A stretch of 21,969 nucleotides of DNA, from the NCBI GenBank assembly GCA_023416655.1, contig JAEZHK010000002.1, positions 1-21,969 of the forward strand, in the 5' to 3' direction. Below, one piece after another: positions 14,905-21,965 of the stretch. Position 1 is the first letter of the stretch. Every line of letters begins with the position of its first letter. This DNA is from Bacillota bacterium. Lineage in GTDB: Bacteria > Bacillota > Clostridia > Christensenellales > Aristaeellaceae. The notes beneath the pieces were generated by a model. It saw only the letters and a list, made by a program, of their open reading frames with translations. It was not told the origin of the DNA and did not search any database. Made by a program: the position numbers and the translations under genes.

Positions 14905-16837
14905 GGCAAACGTGCCCGGCGCGAAGCGGGACGCGAAGGTGTCCCGGCGGAGCCAGCTTTCCCAGCGCATCGTTTCCGTCATTGTGCTCGTGCTGGCGGT
15001 GGCAATGATCGCCGTCGGCGTCTACGGCGTCAACCTGCGCGGCGGCGAAGAGGGGACCGCCTTCCTCACCGAAATGCGCGCCCGGGCGGTGCTGGCCACC
15101 ACCGGCGAAGGCGCGGTCGAAGCCTATGTGGACGCCGCCCAAGACGCGGCCCGTGCCAAGGTCAAAGCGGAGGGCGGCGGCATGAGCGCCGTCCGCGAGG
15201 CGGTGGCCAAGGCCGAGGAGCAGGCGCGCGCCGAGGCGAAGAATTCACTGGCCGACTATGCGACCCTCGACACCGCGCCGCTGAACGCCGCCATCGACCA
15301 GGTCGAGCTTAGCGTGCGCGACTACCGCGTCGAGGAAACCCGCGCCAAGGCCGCCTATATTGAAGCCAAGAAGGCCGAGATGGAGGCGCAGGCCGCGGAG
15401 GCCGCGGCGGCGGCCCCAGCAGACGCCGAAGGCTCGCTTGAAGAGCCGTCGATGGACGACCTGGGCGGTGAAGTCGAGGTCGACATGACCGGCTTCACCG
15501 AGACGCCCGAGATGCAAACGCGCTACGCCGCCATCGACACGGACTACCTGCTGCTGACGGCCGAGCTCAACAAGATCTATTCGGGCACCGACGAGAACTC
15601 GTTCACCGCCCTCAAAAAGATCGTCATCGACCTGATCTACCAGGACGGCGACAGCTACACCAGCCAGTTTGACCGCTTTGCCGCGTCGGGTGGTCAGGGG
15701 GCGCTGGGCGACAGCCTGACCAAGGCCCGCATCATCCGCTATGGCGACGACATGCTGACCATCGGTGTCGCGCTGATCCTATTGGGGCTTGCCCTCTTCT
15801 TCTGGGTCGCGCTATGCAAGGCGCTGGGCATCCCGAGGCTGATCATCGGCCTGTTCTTCGTGCTGCTTTGCGTGTTGAGCGTGCTCTACGACCTGTCCTT
15901 CACCGCCCTCATGTCCAACACCATCGTGCGCATGGGCATGAACAGCGTGCTGGTTCTTGCGATGGTGCCAGCCATCCAGAGCGGCATTTCGCTGAACCTG
16001 GGCCTCCCCATCGGCATCATCGGCGGCCTGATCGGCGGCCTGATGTGCATCGAGTTCAACATGAGCGGCTGGAGCGGCTTCCTCTTCGCCATCGCGGTGG
16101 GCGTCGCGATCGCCGCCGTGCTGGGCTATCTGTACGGCCTGCTTTTAAACCGCCTGAAGGGCAACGAGATGGCCGTCACCACCTACGTGGGCTACTCGGT
16201 CGTGTCGCTGATGTGCATCGCGTGGCTGGTGCTGCCGTTCAAGTCGCTGGTGCTGCGCTGGCCGCTGGGCACGGGCCTACGCCTGACTTCGGGCCTCAGC
16301 AACTACTTCAAGCATATTCTCAACGACCTGTGGGCGTTTGACATTGGCGGCGTGACGATCCCGACGGGCCTGATCCTGTTCATGGGGCTGTGCTGCTTCG
16401 CGGTCTTCCTCTTCATGCGCTCCAAGACCGGCATCGCGATGCAGGCGGGCGGCAACAATCCGCGCTTCGCGGAGGCCTCCGGCATCAACGTCGACCGGAC
16501 CCGCGTGATCGGCACGATCCTTTCGACGGTGCTGGGCGCGGTGGGCATCCTGGTCTACTCGCAGAGCTATGGCTTCATGCAGCTGTACAACGCGCCGCGC
16601 CAGATGGGCTTCGTGGCGGCTTCGGCGATCCTGATCGGCGGCGCGTCCACCTCCCGCGCGCGCATCAGCCATGTGCTGATCGGCACCTTCCTGTTCCAGG
16701 GCGTCCTGACGCTGGGCATGCCGGTGGCAAACGCTTTGGTCCCCCAGTCCACCATTTCGGAAACCATGCGCATCCTGATCTCCAACGGGATCATCCTGTA
16801 TGCGCTCACCAAATCGGGAGGTGATTCCCGTGCGTAA
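14897..16837 (+). CDS. ABC permease with a large extracytoplasmic helical domain
   Basis: 646 residues, about 300 more than usual. Membrane segment 1 (~20-40, 'VSVIVLVLAVAMIAVGVYG') is followed by about 245 polar residues rich in Ala, Glu and Lys ('AVAKAEEQARAEAKNSL', 'RAKAAYIEAKKAEMEAQAAE'), predicted mostly helical. From ~286 ('MLTIGVALILLGLALFF') a normal BPD_transp_2 permease follows, with 'GLPIGIIGGLIGGLMCIEFN' and 'GGNNPRFAEASGINVDRTR' as family signatures. The start at 14897 follows a purine-rich GAGGGGGAGAGG and overlaps the ATPase stop by 8 bases. The extra domain should face outside the membrane and might dock the non-lipidated binding protein; that is inference. Partner permease: the next gene, overlapping by 8 bases. 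Confidence 0.9.
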   Translation: MAKANVPGAKRDAKVSRRSQLSQRIVSVIVLVLAVAMIAVGVYGVNLRGGEEGTAFLTEMRARAVLATTGEGAVEAYVDAAQDAARAKVKAEGGGMSAVREAVAKAEEQARAEAKNSLADYATLDTAPLNAAIDQVELSVRDYRVEETRAKAAYIEAKKAEMEAQAAEAAAAAPADAEGSLEEPSMDDLGGEVEVDMTGFTETPEMQTRYAAIDTDYLLLTAELNKIYSGTDENSFTALKKIVIDLIYQDGDSYTSQFDRFAASGGQGALGDSLTKARIIRYGDDMLTIGVALILLGLALFFWVALCKALGIPRLIIGLFFVLLCVLSVLYDLSFTALMSNTIVRMGMNSVLVLAMVPAIQSGISLNLGLPIGIIGGLIGGLMCIEFNMSGWSGFLFAIAVGVAIAAVLGYLYGLLLNRLKGNEMAVTTYVGYSVVSLMCIAWLVLPFKSLVLRWPLGTGLRLTSGLSNYFKHILNDLWAFDIGGVTIPTGLILFMGLCCFAVFLFMRSKTGIAMQAGGNNPRFAEASGINVDRTRVIGTILSTVLGAVGILVYSQSYGFMQLYNAPRQMGFVAASAILIGGASTSRARISHVLIGTFLFQGVLTLGMPVANALVPQSTISETMRILISNGIILYALTKSGGDSRA

Positions 16838-18260
16838 GGATTTAGACATCGGCGGCACCCTGAAGCGAAATGCCGTCACCATCATGTTCCTGGCATTGTG
16901 CGTGGTGTGCCTGACGCTCTCGGGCCAGCGGGTGTCCTCCGTCGTGTTCGAGCTTTCCACCCGCATTTTCCGCAACGCCTTCATCGTGCTGGCGCTCATC
17001 ATCCCGATCGTCGCGGGCATGGGCATCAACTTCGCCATCACCATCGGCGCGATGGCCGCGCAGATCTCGCTGTTATGGGTGCTCGAGTGGGGCATCCCGG
17101 GCATCGCGGGCTTTGGCGTTGCGGTGGCGATGACGGTGCCGATCGCGGGCTTCTTCGGCTACCTGATCGGCAAGCTCCTCAACAAGATGAAGGGCCAGGA
17201 AATGATCGGCTCGATGATCCTGGGCTTCTTCGCAAACGGCGTGTACCAGCTTCTGTTCCTCTTCATCTTTGGGAACCTGATCCCGCTGAACACGCCCGGC
17301 CTCGTCATCAAGGGGTCCACCGGCGTCGCCAACACCATGGACCTGAGTAAGCCCGGCGGGCTGAAAAACTCGCTGGACGGGCTGTGGAAGTTCAAGGCGG
17401 GCGAATTCGACAAGGCGATCTACGTATTTGCCGCCATTGCGGTGGTCCTGGTGCTGGTCGTGTTCCTTTCGAAGAAGTTCAAGTGGAACACCTTTGTCGC
17501 GGCGTTCGTCGGCGCGGCCGCGTGTTTCGGCGTGGCCCAAATCCCCGCGGTCGGGGCCGCGCTGTCGCTCACCTCATTGCCGATGACCATCATCCTCGCG
17601 CTCGCGCTGATGGGCTTTTTCAGCATCGGCATTATGCTGATGAAGCCGAAGGCAATGATCGCCGCGCTCGTGGTATCCGCCGTGTGCGTGGGCCTGATCC
17701 AGATCCCGGCGGTCAAGGAGATGTTCTCGCTGACCTCGGTGCCGATGGTCACCATCCTCACGGTGGCGCTACTGTGCCTATTCAACATCGGCATCATGAA
17801 GACCCGGCTGGGCCAGCAGTTCCGCGCCGTCGGCCAGAGCCGCGTGGTCGCCAACGCCTCGGGCATCGACGTCAACCGCACGCGCCTGACCGCCATCATC
17901 TACTCCACCATCCTCGCGGGCATCGGCCAGCTGATCTTCGTGCAGAACATGGGCGCGCTGCAGACCTACGGCGCCCACGAGCAGGTGGGCCTCTACGCGG
18001 GCGCGGCAATCCTGGTGGGCGGCGCGTCGCTCGTCCGGGCCACCAACGCGCAGGCGATCCTGGGCTGCGTGCTGTTCCACATGCTGTTCCTCGTCGCGCC
18101 GCCGGCGGCCAAGAATGTGTTCGGCGACGCGGCCATCGGCGAGTACTTCCGCGTGTTCATCACCTACGGCGTCATCGCGATGGCGCTGGTCATGCACGCC
18201 TGGTCGAACATCCAATCCAACAAGCCTCGAAACGCCATCCGCGCCGCCGTCCGACGCTGA
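16830..18260 (+). CDS. Second ABC permease, with internal tandem duplication
   Basis: 476 residues from GTG 16830, which follows GGGAGGTG (16816-16823) and overlaps the previous gene by 8 bases. BPD_transp_2 signatures include 'IPIVAGMGINFAITIGAMAAQ' near the N-terminus and 'AVGQSRVVANASGIDVNRTR' with 'GLYAGAAILVGGASLVRATN' in the last third. It is longer than typical partners (~320-360 residues) because residues 224-326 hold two consecutive copies of a ~49-residue block, each with two hydrophobic segments ('QIPAV...LSLTSLPM' and 'QIPAV...FSLTSVPM'). Adding pairs of segments would keep the inside/outside orientation of the rest. It forms the heterodimeric channel with the previous permease. 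A terminator follows 25 bases after the stop. Confidence 0.92.
   Translation: MRKDLDIGGTLKRNAVTIMFLALCVVCLTLSGQRVSSVVFELSTRIFRNAFIVLALIIPIVAGMGINFAITIGAMAAQISLLWVLEWGIPGIAGFGVAVAMTVPIAGFFGYLIGKLLNKMKGQEMIGSMILGFFANGVYQLLFLFIFGNLIPLNTPGLVIKGSTGVANTMDLSKPGGLKNSLDGLWKFKAGEFDKAIYVFAAIAVVLVLVVFLSKKFKWNTFVAAFVGAAACFGVAQIPAVGAALSLTSLPMTIILALALMGFFSIGIMLMKPKAMIAALVVSAVCVGLIQIPAVKEMFSLTSVPMVTILTVALLCLFNIGIMKTRLGQQFRAVGQSRVVANASGIDVNRTRLTAIIYSTILAGIGQLIFVQNMGALQTYGAHEQVGLYAGAAILVGGASLVRATNAQAILGCVLFHMLFLVAPPAAKNVFGDAAIGEYFRVFITYGVIAMALVMHAWSNIQSNKPRNAIRAAVRR
17499..17807 (+). repeat. In-frame tandem duplication inside the second permease gene
   Basis: Two units, 17499-17645 and 17661-17807 (offset 162 bases, 54 codons). 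At protein level both read AA-V---C-G--QIPAV----SLTS-PM--IL--AL---F-IGIM. DNA identity is lower than protein identity, so the duplication is old and has been kept under selection. Confidence 0.75.
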
Positions 18261-18285
18261 CGAAAGAACAACCCATGGTTACGAG

Positions 18286-18314
18286 GGGATCGCCGTGAAT
18301 GGCGATCCCTTCTT
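18286..18314 (+). terminator. Terminator of the DUF3798 transport operon
   Basis: A perfect 9-bp stem, GGGATCGCC (18286-18294) with GGCGATCCC (18301-18309), and a 6-base loop, followed by TTCTT. It lies 25 bases after the last permease stop. Confidence 0.75.
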
Positions 18315-18342
18315 CATGCAATCCGATCCAAAGAAAGAATCT

Positions 18343-18372
18343 TTGGCAAAAAAACCGTGGCGGGAATATGTT
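18343..18372 (+). promoter_or_regulatory. Putative promoter of the small Cys-rich protein genes
   Basis: TTGGCA (18343-18348; five of six -35 bases), 18-base spacer, TATGTT (18367-18372; four of six -10 bases). If the gene is sporulation-specific, another sigma factor may be used. I saw no clear SigK or SigG consensus. Confidence 0.4.
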
Positions 18373-18416
18373 GGGATGAGGGCAGGACCGCGTCCGGCCC
18401 GCGTTTCCAACATATT
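18365..18416 (+). promoter_or_regulatory. Inverted repeat just before the ribosome site of the 18433 gene
   Basis: AATATGTTGG (18365-18374) and CCAACATATT (18407-18416) are perfect 10-bp arms 32 bases apart. The spacer holds a further GGAC/GTCC pairing. The structure overlaps the putative -10 and ends 4 bases before the GGAGGGG at 18421, so it could be an operator or a 5' leader stem-loop. Confidence 0.55.
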
Positions 18417-18432
18417 GGACGGAGGGGTCTAT

Positions 18433-18747
18433 GTGAGTACACCGAACATGCCGCCAAGGCCGATTTCGCGCTGTCAGGCGATCACGGATATCATCGAGTC
18501 CATAGCGCAGGAGCAGGCTGCAGTGGGCCGCATTATGAGCGCTGAAGCGGATAAGCTGGAGAAGCTTATTTGCATGTGCACCCACCCCCAAGAGCTTATC
18601 AAAGCCAACCAGAGTGTCAATCAGCTTGTCGAATCCGTACACCATCTGGAGATGGTCCTCCAGGCCAAACTGGCGCTGTTTATGGACTGCCTGTGCCCCT
18701 GCCCCTGCCCTCCTTACCATAAGGATAAGGACGAAGAGGCGGAATAA
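18433..18747 (+). CDS. Small Cys-rich protein, possible spore-surface family
   Basis: 104 residues from GTG 18433, preceded by GGAGGGG (18421-18427). No signal peptide. The helical core 'ITDIIESIAQEQAAVGRIMSAEADKLEKLI' followed by 'LIKANQSVNQLVESVHHLE' resembles the 'SIALEE...ILNAEGEK...VN.SV' pattern found in small clostridial and bacillar proteins and at the start of collagen-like exosporium proteins. A Cys-Pro cluster (DCLCPCPCPP) and an acidic/basic tail end the protein. The next gene is a paralogue sharing the same core. A spore-coat or exosporium role is inference from pattern resemblance; no sporulation gene confirms it here. Confidence 0.7.
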   Translation: MSTPNMPPRPISRCQAITDIIESIAQEQAAVGRIMSAEADKLEKLICMCTHPQELIKANQSVNQLVESVHHLEMVLQAKLALFMDCLCPCPCPPYHKDKDEEAE

Positions 18748-18754
18748 CCTCCAT

Positions 18755-18790
18755 CGCAGGGGGGCGCGAACAAGGGCGCGCCTCCCTGCG
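18755..18790 (+). terminator. Strong hairpin between the two small protein genes
   Basis: The arms CGCAGGGGGGCGCG (from 18755) and GCGCGCCTCCCTGCG (to 18790) pair almost fully. No T-run follows. It is probably a message-stabilising or partial termination structure between the paralogous genes. Confidence 0.5.
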
Positions 18791-18836
18791 CATTGGATCT
18801 CGGCGTGAAGCGACAGGTCTGGCAGGAGTGATTGTT

Positions 18837-19424
18837 GTGAGAATGCCACATTCCAGTACATATGATGTCCGGAACCGGGTTTTTGCCTCCGGCGGATATC
18901 ACTTTAGCCAGATGCTGGAACCGCGGGGGATTGCCCATACGGTCGGCTGTTATCATTTGGCGGTGCAATGTCCAATCCGGCGGATTGCCGGCCCGTGCGA
19001 TGGCTTTTCCTGTTCCGACCCCTGTTCATGCATGCCCGTGCCGCCCTGCCCGGAACCGGAAAGCTGCGAGGACCTTCTGAAAAACGTGGCCGCGGCGGAG
19101 GCGGCCCTCGCCCGGAGCCTCGACACCGAAGGGGAGAGGCTCGGAAGAATCATCGAATCCGCCAGCGGCCCCGACGTGCTTTTGAATGCCAACAGGGCGG
19201 TCATCCGGACGCTGGACGATGTGATCAAAAAGGAACAGGAACTGTACCGCGAACTTCAGCGGATCATCGAACTCTGCGGCGCTTGCGAACCGAAACCCAA
19301 GGATGCGGACGTCCCCGGCGAACATGACCCGAAGGATATACGGATCCCGGAGAAACCGGACCCCAAGGATGCGGGCATTCCCGGAAAACCGGACCCGAAG
19401 GCGTTCCCCGGATACGGGTTTTAA
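18837..19424 (+). CDS. Cys-rich protein with helical core and proline-rich tail repeats; paralogue of the preceding gene
   Basis: 195 residues from GTG 18837 (AGGAG at 18824-18828; ATG 18843 and GTG 18828 are less well spaced). Three parts are visible. The first is an N-terminal region with a Cys cluster (~60-80, 'CSDPCSCMPVPPCPEPESC'). The second is a core of about 65 residues ('LLKNVAAAEAALARSLDTEG', then 'LLNANRAVIRTLDDVIKKE') aligning with the core of the 104-residue protein upstream. The third is a tail of three to four ~11-residue units of the form DPKDxxIPxKP. The tail is probably an extended, exposed spacer. No signal peptide. A surface structural role on spores is plausible but unproven. 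The end lies 18 bases before a duplicated terminator-like sequence. Confidence 0.75.
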   Translation: MRMPHSSTYDVRNRVFASGGYHFSQMLEPRGIAHTVGCYHLAVQCPIRRIAGPCDGFSCSDPCSCMPVPPCPEPESCEDLLKNVAAAEAALARSLDTEGERLGRIIESASGPDVLLNANRAVIRTLDDVIKKEQELYRELQRIIELCGACEPKPKDADVPGEHDPKDIRIPEKPDPKDAGIPGKPDPKAFPGYGF

Positions 19425-19441
19425 GGGCAGAACCTGCCGCC

Positions 19442-19469
19442 GCCTCGCACATGTGGACTGCGGGAGGCT
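19442..19469 (+). repeat. 28-bp direct repeat, left copy (decayed terminator stem)
   Basis: It matches 19674-19701 at 27 of 28 bases (A for G at base 8). The change breaks part of the inner stem, and the sequence runs into CAGAGC with no T-run. The two copies bracket the multi-hairpin repeat copy B. Confidence 0.75.
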
Positions 19470-19473
19470 CAGA

Positions 19474-19639
19474 GCATCGAAAAACCCTGCGGCTTTTTCG
19501 ATGCGAAAGGGAAGGGGCTGCGTGCGCCTAAAATCCTCACGGATTTTCGGGCGGCGCACTGACTTAAGGTATTGTTTCTGCCACCAGTGTGCGCACTGAT
19601 GGCAAAAACCGTTCCCGGCGTACAGGTCGCCGGAAACGA
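19474..19639 (+). repeat. Multi-hairpin intergenic repeat, copy B (candidate structured RNA)
   Basis: The same architecture as copy A at 2864-3033. P0 is GCATCGAAAAA (19474-19484) with TTTTTCGATGC (19494-19504). P1 outer is GTGCGCC (19522-19528) with GGCGCAC (19553-19559), and inner AAAATCC (19530-19536) with GGATTTT (19541-19547). A CGGGC internal bulge (19548-19552) is identical to copy A. P2 is CAGTG/CACTG around a TGCG loop. P3 has a TACAGGT loop (19621-19627). Stem sequences of P0 and P1 differ from copy A on both sides yet still pair. Confidence 0.75.
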
Positions 19640-19673
19640 TAAAAGCCTTACGGGGACTTTGTTGATGGTCTGC

Positions 19674-19706
19674 GCCTCGCGCATGTGGACTGCGGGAGGC
19701 TTTTTC
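19674..19706 (+). terminator. Intrinsic terminator (right copy of the 28-bp direct repeat)
   Basis: GCCTC/GAGGC plus CGC/GCG stem (19674-19700) with a 9-base loop, followed by TTTTTC. It probably ends transcription coming from the small Cys-rich protein genes and through copy B of the structured repeat. Confidence 0.65.
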
Positions 19707-19796
19707 TTGCCAGCACATTCCATTTTGTGCTCTCGTGCGGTCCGGCCGCCTCCGAAACGCCTTCATCCGCCTGATCAAAGGGATTGATAAACTCGA
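19707..19796. other. Short spacer without recognisable content
   Basis: This is the remainder of the 481-base gap between the gene ending at 19424 and that starting at 19906. The rest of the gap holds the direct repeats, structured repeat B, a terminator and a promoter. I see no gene or motif in this stretch. Confidence 0.4.
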
Positions 19797-19825
19797 TTGA
19801 CAAAGGAATGTGGGTTTGTTATAAT
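19797..19825 (+). promoter_or_regulatory. Full-consensus housekeeping promoter
   Basis: TTGACA (19797-19802), 17-base spacer, TATAAT (19820-19825): both hexamers match consensus. The predicted start near 19832 gives a ~74-base leader before the isomerase/epimerase-like gene. It is the strongest promoter in the window by sequence. Confidence 0.9.
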
Positions 19826-19905
19826 TGGATAGCAATAAATTCGGCCGCTGAACGAAGTCATGGCCGCGCATTTCCCGCACATTTTCAATCAACGGGGAGG
19901 GTGCT

Positions 19906-20733
19906 ATGAAGAACGTTGTCTCGGTCTGTACCAATACCTATCACGGCTTTTCGGTGGACGAGGCGCTGGAGGGCATCGCGCGGGCTGGCTTCAAGTACGT
20001 TGAGCTGATGGCGGTGCGCGGCTGGACGGAGCACATCATGCCGGGCCACGACGAAGCGCAGCTTAAGTCTGTTGAGGACAAGCTCAGGGAGCTGGGGCTG
20101 AGCTGCATCGCGGTCAGCGGCCACTGCAATCTGACCGACGCGGAAAGGCTCAACGACTTCCGCGTGAACATGGCGCTGGCGCACCGCCTCGGCGCGAAGT
20201 GGATCATTTCCTCCACGGGCGAGGCGCACTTCGGCAAGGACGAGCGCATCACGGATGACGTGCTGATCGAGAATATCAGGTCCCTGGTGCCGGACCTTGA
20301 GAAGTACGATCTCAAGCTGGGCATCGAGGTGCACGGGGAGTACGGCACCGGCGAGAAGATCTTGAAGATCGTAAACGGCGTCGGCTCCGACCGCGTGGGC
20401 ATCAACTACGACACAGCAAACGTCGTGTTCTACGGCGGAAAAACGCCCAATGAAGAAGTCAAGACCTGCCACGAGGGCGTGAATTTTGTGCACCTGAAGG
20501 ACAAGGTCGGCTTCGACAACGGCTGGAACTTCCCCGCCGTCGGCTCGGGCGACCTGGACCTCCTCGGCTTCATCCACTTTATGCAGGAGAAGGGCTATGA
20601 GGGCCCGCTGTCCATCGAGATCGAATTCACCGCGGACTACACCATGAACCCCAAGAAGCCCGGCGACCTGGCCATCTGCGACAAGGCGGTCAAGGATTCC
20701 TTCGATTTCCTCCACGCGAACGGCATCATATAA
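19906..20733 (+). CDS. TIM-barrel sugar phosphate isomerase/epimerase-like protein
   Basis: 275 residues, cytoplasmic, AP-endonuclease-2 (xylose-isomerase-like) TIM-barrel family. The start 'SVCTNTYHGFSVDEALEGIA' and 'GFKYVELMAVRGW' form the first strands. Candidate metal ligands are the Glu in 'LGIEVHGEYG', Asp in 'GINYDTANV', His in 'NFVHLKDKVG' and Glu in 'LSIEIEF', in the usual order. Members act as sugar or cyclitol isomerases, epimerases or dehydratases; the specific reaction cannot be read here. ATG 19906 follows GGGGAGG (19894-19900). It has a consensus promoter and is followed, after a MITE-like element, by a sugar-binding protein gene, so it probably acts on the imported sugar. Confidence 0.85.
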   Translation: MKNVVSVCTNTYHGFSVDEALEGIARAGFKYVELMAVRGWTEHIMPGHDEAQLKSVEDKLRELGLSCIAVSGHCNLTDAERLNDFRVNMALAHRLGAKWIISSTGEAHFGKDERITDDVLIENIRSLVPDLEKYDLKLGIEVHGEYGTGEKILKIVNGVGSDRVGINYDTANVVFYGGKTPNEEVKTCHEGVNFVHLKDKVGFDNGWNFPAVGSGDLDLLGFIHFMQEKGYEGPLSIEIEFTADYTMNPKKPGDLAICDKAVKDSFDFLHANGII

Positions 20734-20890
20734 TACCAATCCAAAACATTCTTTCGCCGTCGCGGTGGATCTTTTTGCCCCTGGCGTTGTCGCTCTCCGC
20801 TAAATAGCGCTGCTACGCCTGCGCTGCGGCTCCTAGCCAGGAACAAAAATCTCTCGCCGCTTTGGGTGAAACAATATTTCGCATCGGTAT
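20733..20890. repeat. MITE-like element, copy 2 (158 bp, ATACCAAT ends)
   Basis: The left end begins ATACCAATCCAAAACATTC and shares 22 of 23 bases with copy 1 at 13151. The right end (20864-20890) ends GCATCGGTAT and is its imperfect inverted complement. Inside, 20768-20785 (GATCTTTTTGCCCCTGGC) and 20836-20851 (GCCAGGAACAAAAATC) pair, so almost the whole element can fold into one long hairpin. No coding capacity. The first base overlaps the stop codon of the isomerase-like gene. Confidence 0.7.
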
Positions 20891-20948
20891 GAGTCCCTTG
20901 CGGGCGGCGCCCGTAAAGCATATCAGTCACATTGTAGGAGGGGATTCC

Positions 20949-21929
20949 ATGGCTAAGAGGTATCTGTCCGTCCTGATCGCTCTACTGCTCATCCTGGCCA
21001 CGTTCACCGTCGCTTCCGCGGAGAAGCAGCTCACCTTTGGCTACATCGCCTATCAGATGAGCGACATCTGGAACGAGTATTCCTCCAAGGCTTTTGAGTA
21101 CGCCGCCCAGCAGAACGGCGTGAACGTCGTGGTGCTCGACTCCCAGAACGACATCGCCCAGTCCGTCGCCGCCATGGAATCCCTGATCCAGCAGGGCGTG
21201 GACGGCATCTCCATCTTCCCGATCTCCCCGGAGCAGGGCGCGCAGCTGGTCGCGATGGCCAACGAAGCGGGCATCCCCATCACCGTGGAGAACATCGATG
21301 TCGCCAGCGTGTGCAAGCCTGAGCAGTACGTCGCGTCCGTCGGCTGCCTGTACGGCGACATCGGCTACGCCGCGATCGACTATCTGTCCAAGAACGTGGA
21401 GAACGCCAAGGTGTTCTACTGCGCGGGCGCGGTCGGCGGCGGCGTGTTCGAAGCCTACAAGGTGGGCGTGGACAAGGCCCTTGCGGACAACGCGGGCAAG
21501 ATCGAGATGGTTGGCCTGTCCAACTCCGACGCCTGGTCCACCGAGGACGGCCTGAACCTGACGCAGAACTTCATCAACTCCGGCACCGAGTTCAACTGCA
21601 TCTTCGCCAACAACGACCAGATCGCCCAGGGCTGCTACCAGGCGCTGCAGATGGCGAACTTGACCGACATCCCGGTCGTGTCCACCGGCGGCTCGCCCGA
21701 CGCCAAGAAGTTCCTGGAAGACGGCATCGAAGCGGCCAACATGACCGCGCCGGTCTCCATCCAGGGTGTCCAGACCTTCAAGAACCTCTACGAGTTCGTC
21801 AAAGACGGCAAGACGCCCGACCCGAAGTTCCAGAGCCTGCCCATCATCCCCGTCGCGGGCGCCGATCTTTCCAAGTGGATCGACTGGTCTGACTTCGCGG
21901 GCGCCTACAAGTACGTCTACGGCGCGTAA
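20949..21929 (+). CDS. Sugar-binding protein of an ABC importer (RbsB-like, Peripla_BP_4)
   Basis: 326 residues. The signal sequence (MAKRYLSVLIALLLILATFT then VASA/EK) has a signal-peptidase-I site and no lipobox Cys. The mature domain shows the RbsB-type pattern: 'LTFGYIAYQMSDIWNEYSSK' at the start, 'DIAQSVAAMESLIQQGVDGI' followed by 'FPISPEQGAQLVAMANEAGI', and 'IFANNDQIAQGCYQAL' in the second lobe. This is a sugar or cyclitol binder; the ligand is unknown. ATG 20949 follows AGGAGGGG (20936-20943). It is probably the first transport gene of an operon that continues beyond the window, with the isomerase-like gene upstream possibly in the same unit. Confidence 0.9.
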   Translation: MAKRYLSVLIALLLILATFTVASAEKQLTFGYIAYQMSDIWNEYSSKAFEYAAQQNGVNVVVLDSQNDIAQSVAAMESLIQQGVDGISIFPISPEQGAQLVAMANEAGIPITVENIDVASVCKPEQYVASVGCLYGDIGYAAIDYLSKNVENAKVFYCAGAVGGGVFEAYKVGVDKALADNAGKIEMVGLSNSDAWSTEDGLNLTQNFINSGTEFNCIFANNDQIAQGCYQALQMANLTDIPVVSTGGSPDAKKFLEDGIEAANMTAPVSIQGVQTFKNLYEFVKDGKTPDPKFQSLPIIPVAGADLSKWIDWSDFAGAYKYVYGA

Positions 21930-21950
21930 CTTTCGTCACCCGGCCGTGGG

Positions 21951-21965
21951 CCCCCGGGGGGGGGG
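21951..21965. other. CCCCC followed by ten G at the window end
   Basis: A C5-G10 tract 4 bases from the end of the window. It could be the start of a GC-rich terminator after the binding-protein gene, or a sequencing/assembly artefact at a contig edge. Confidence 0.4.
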
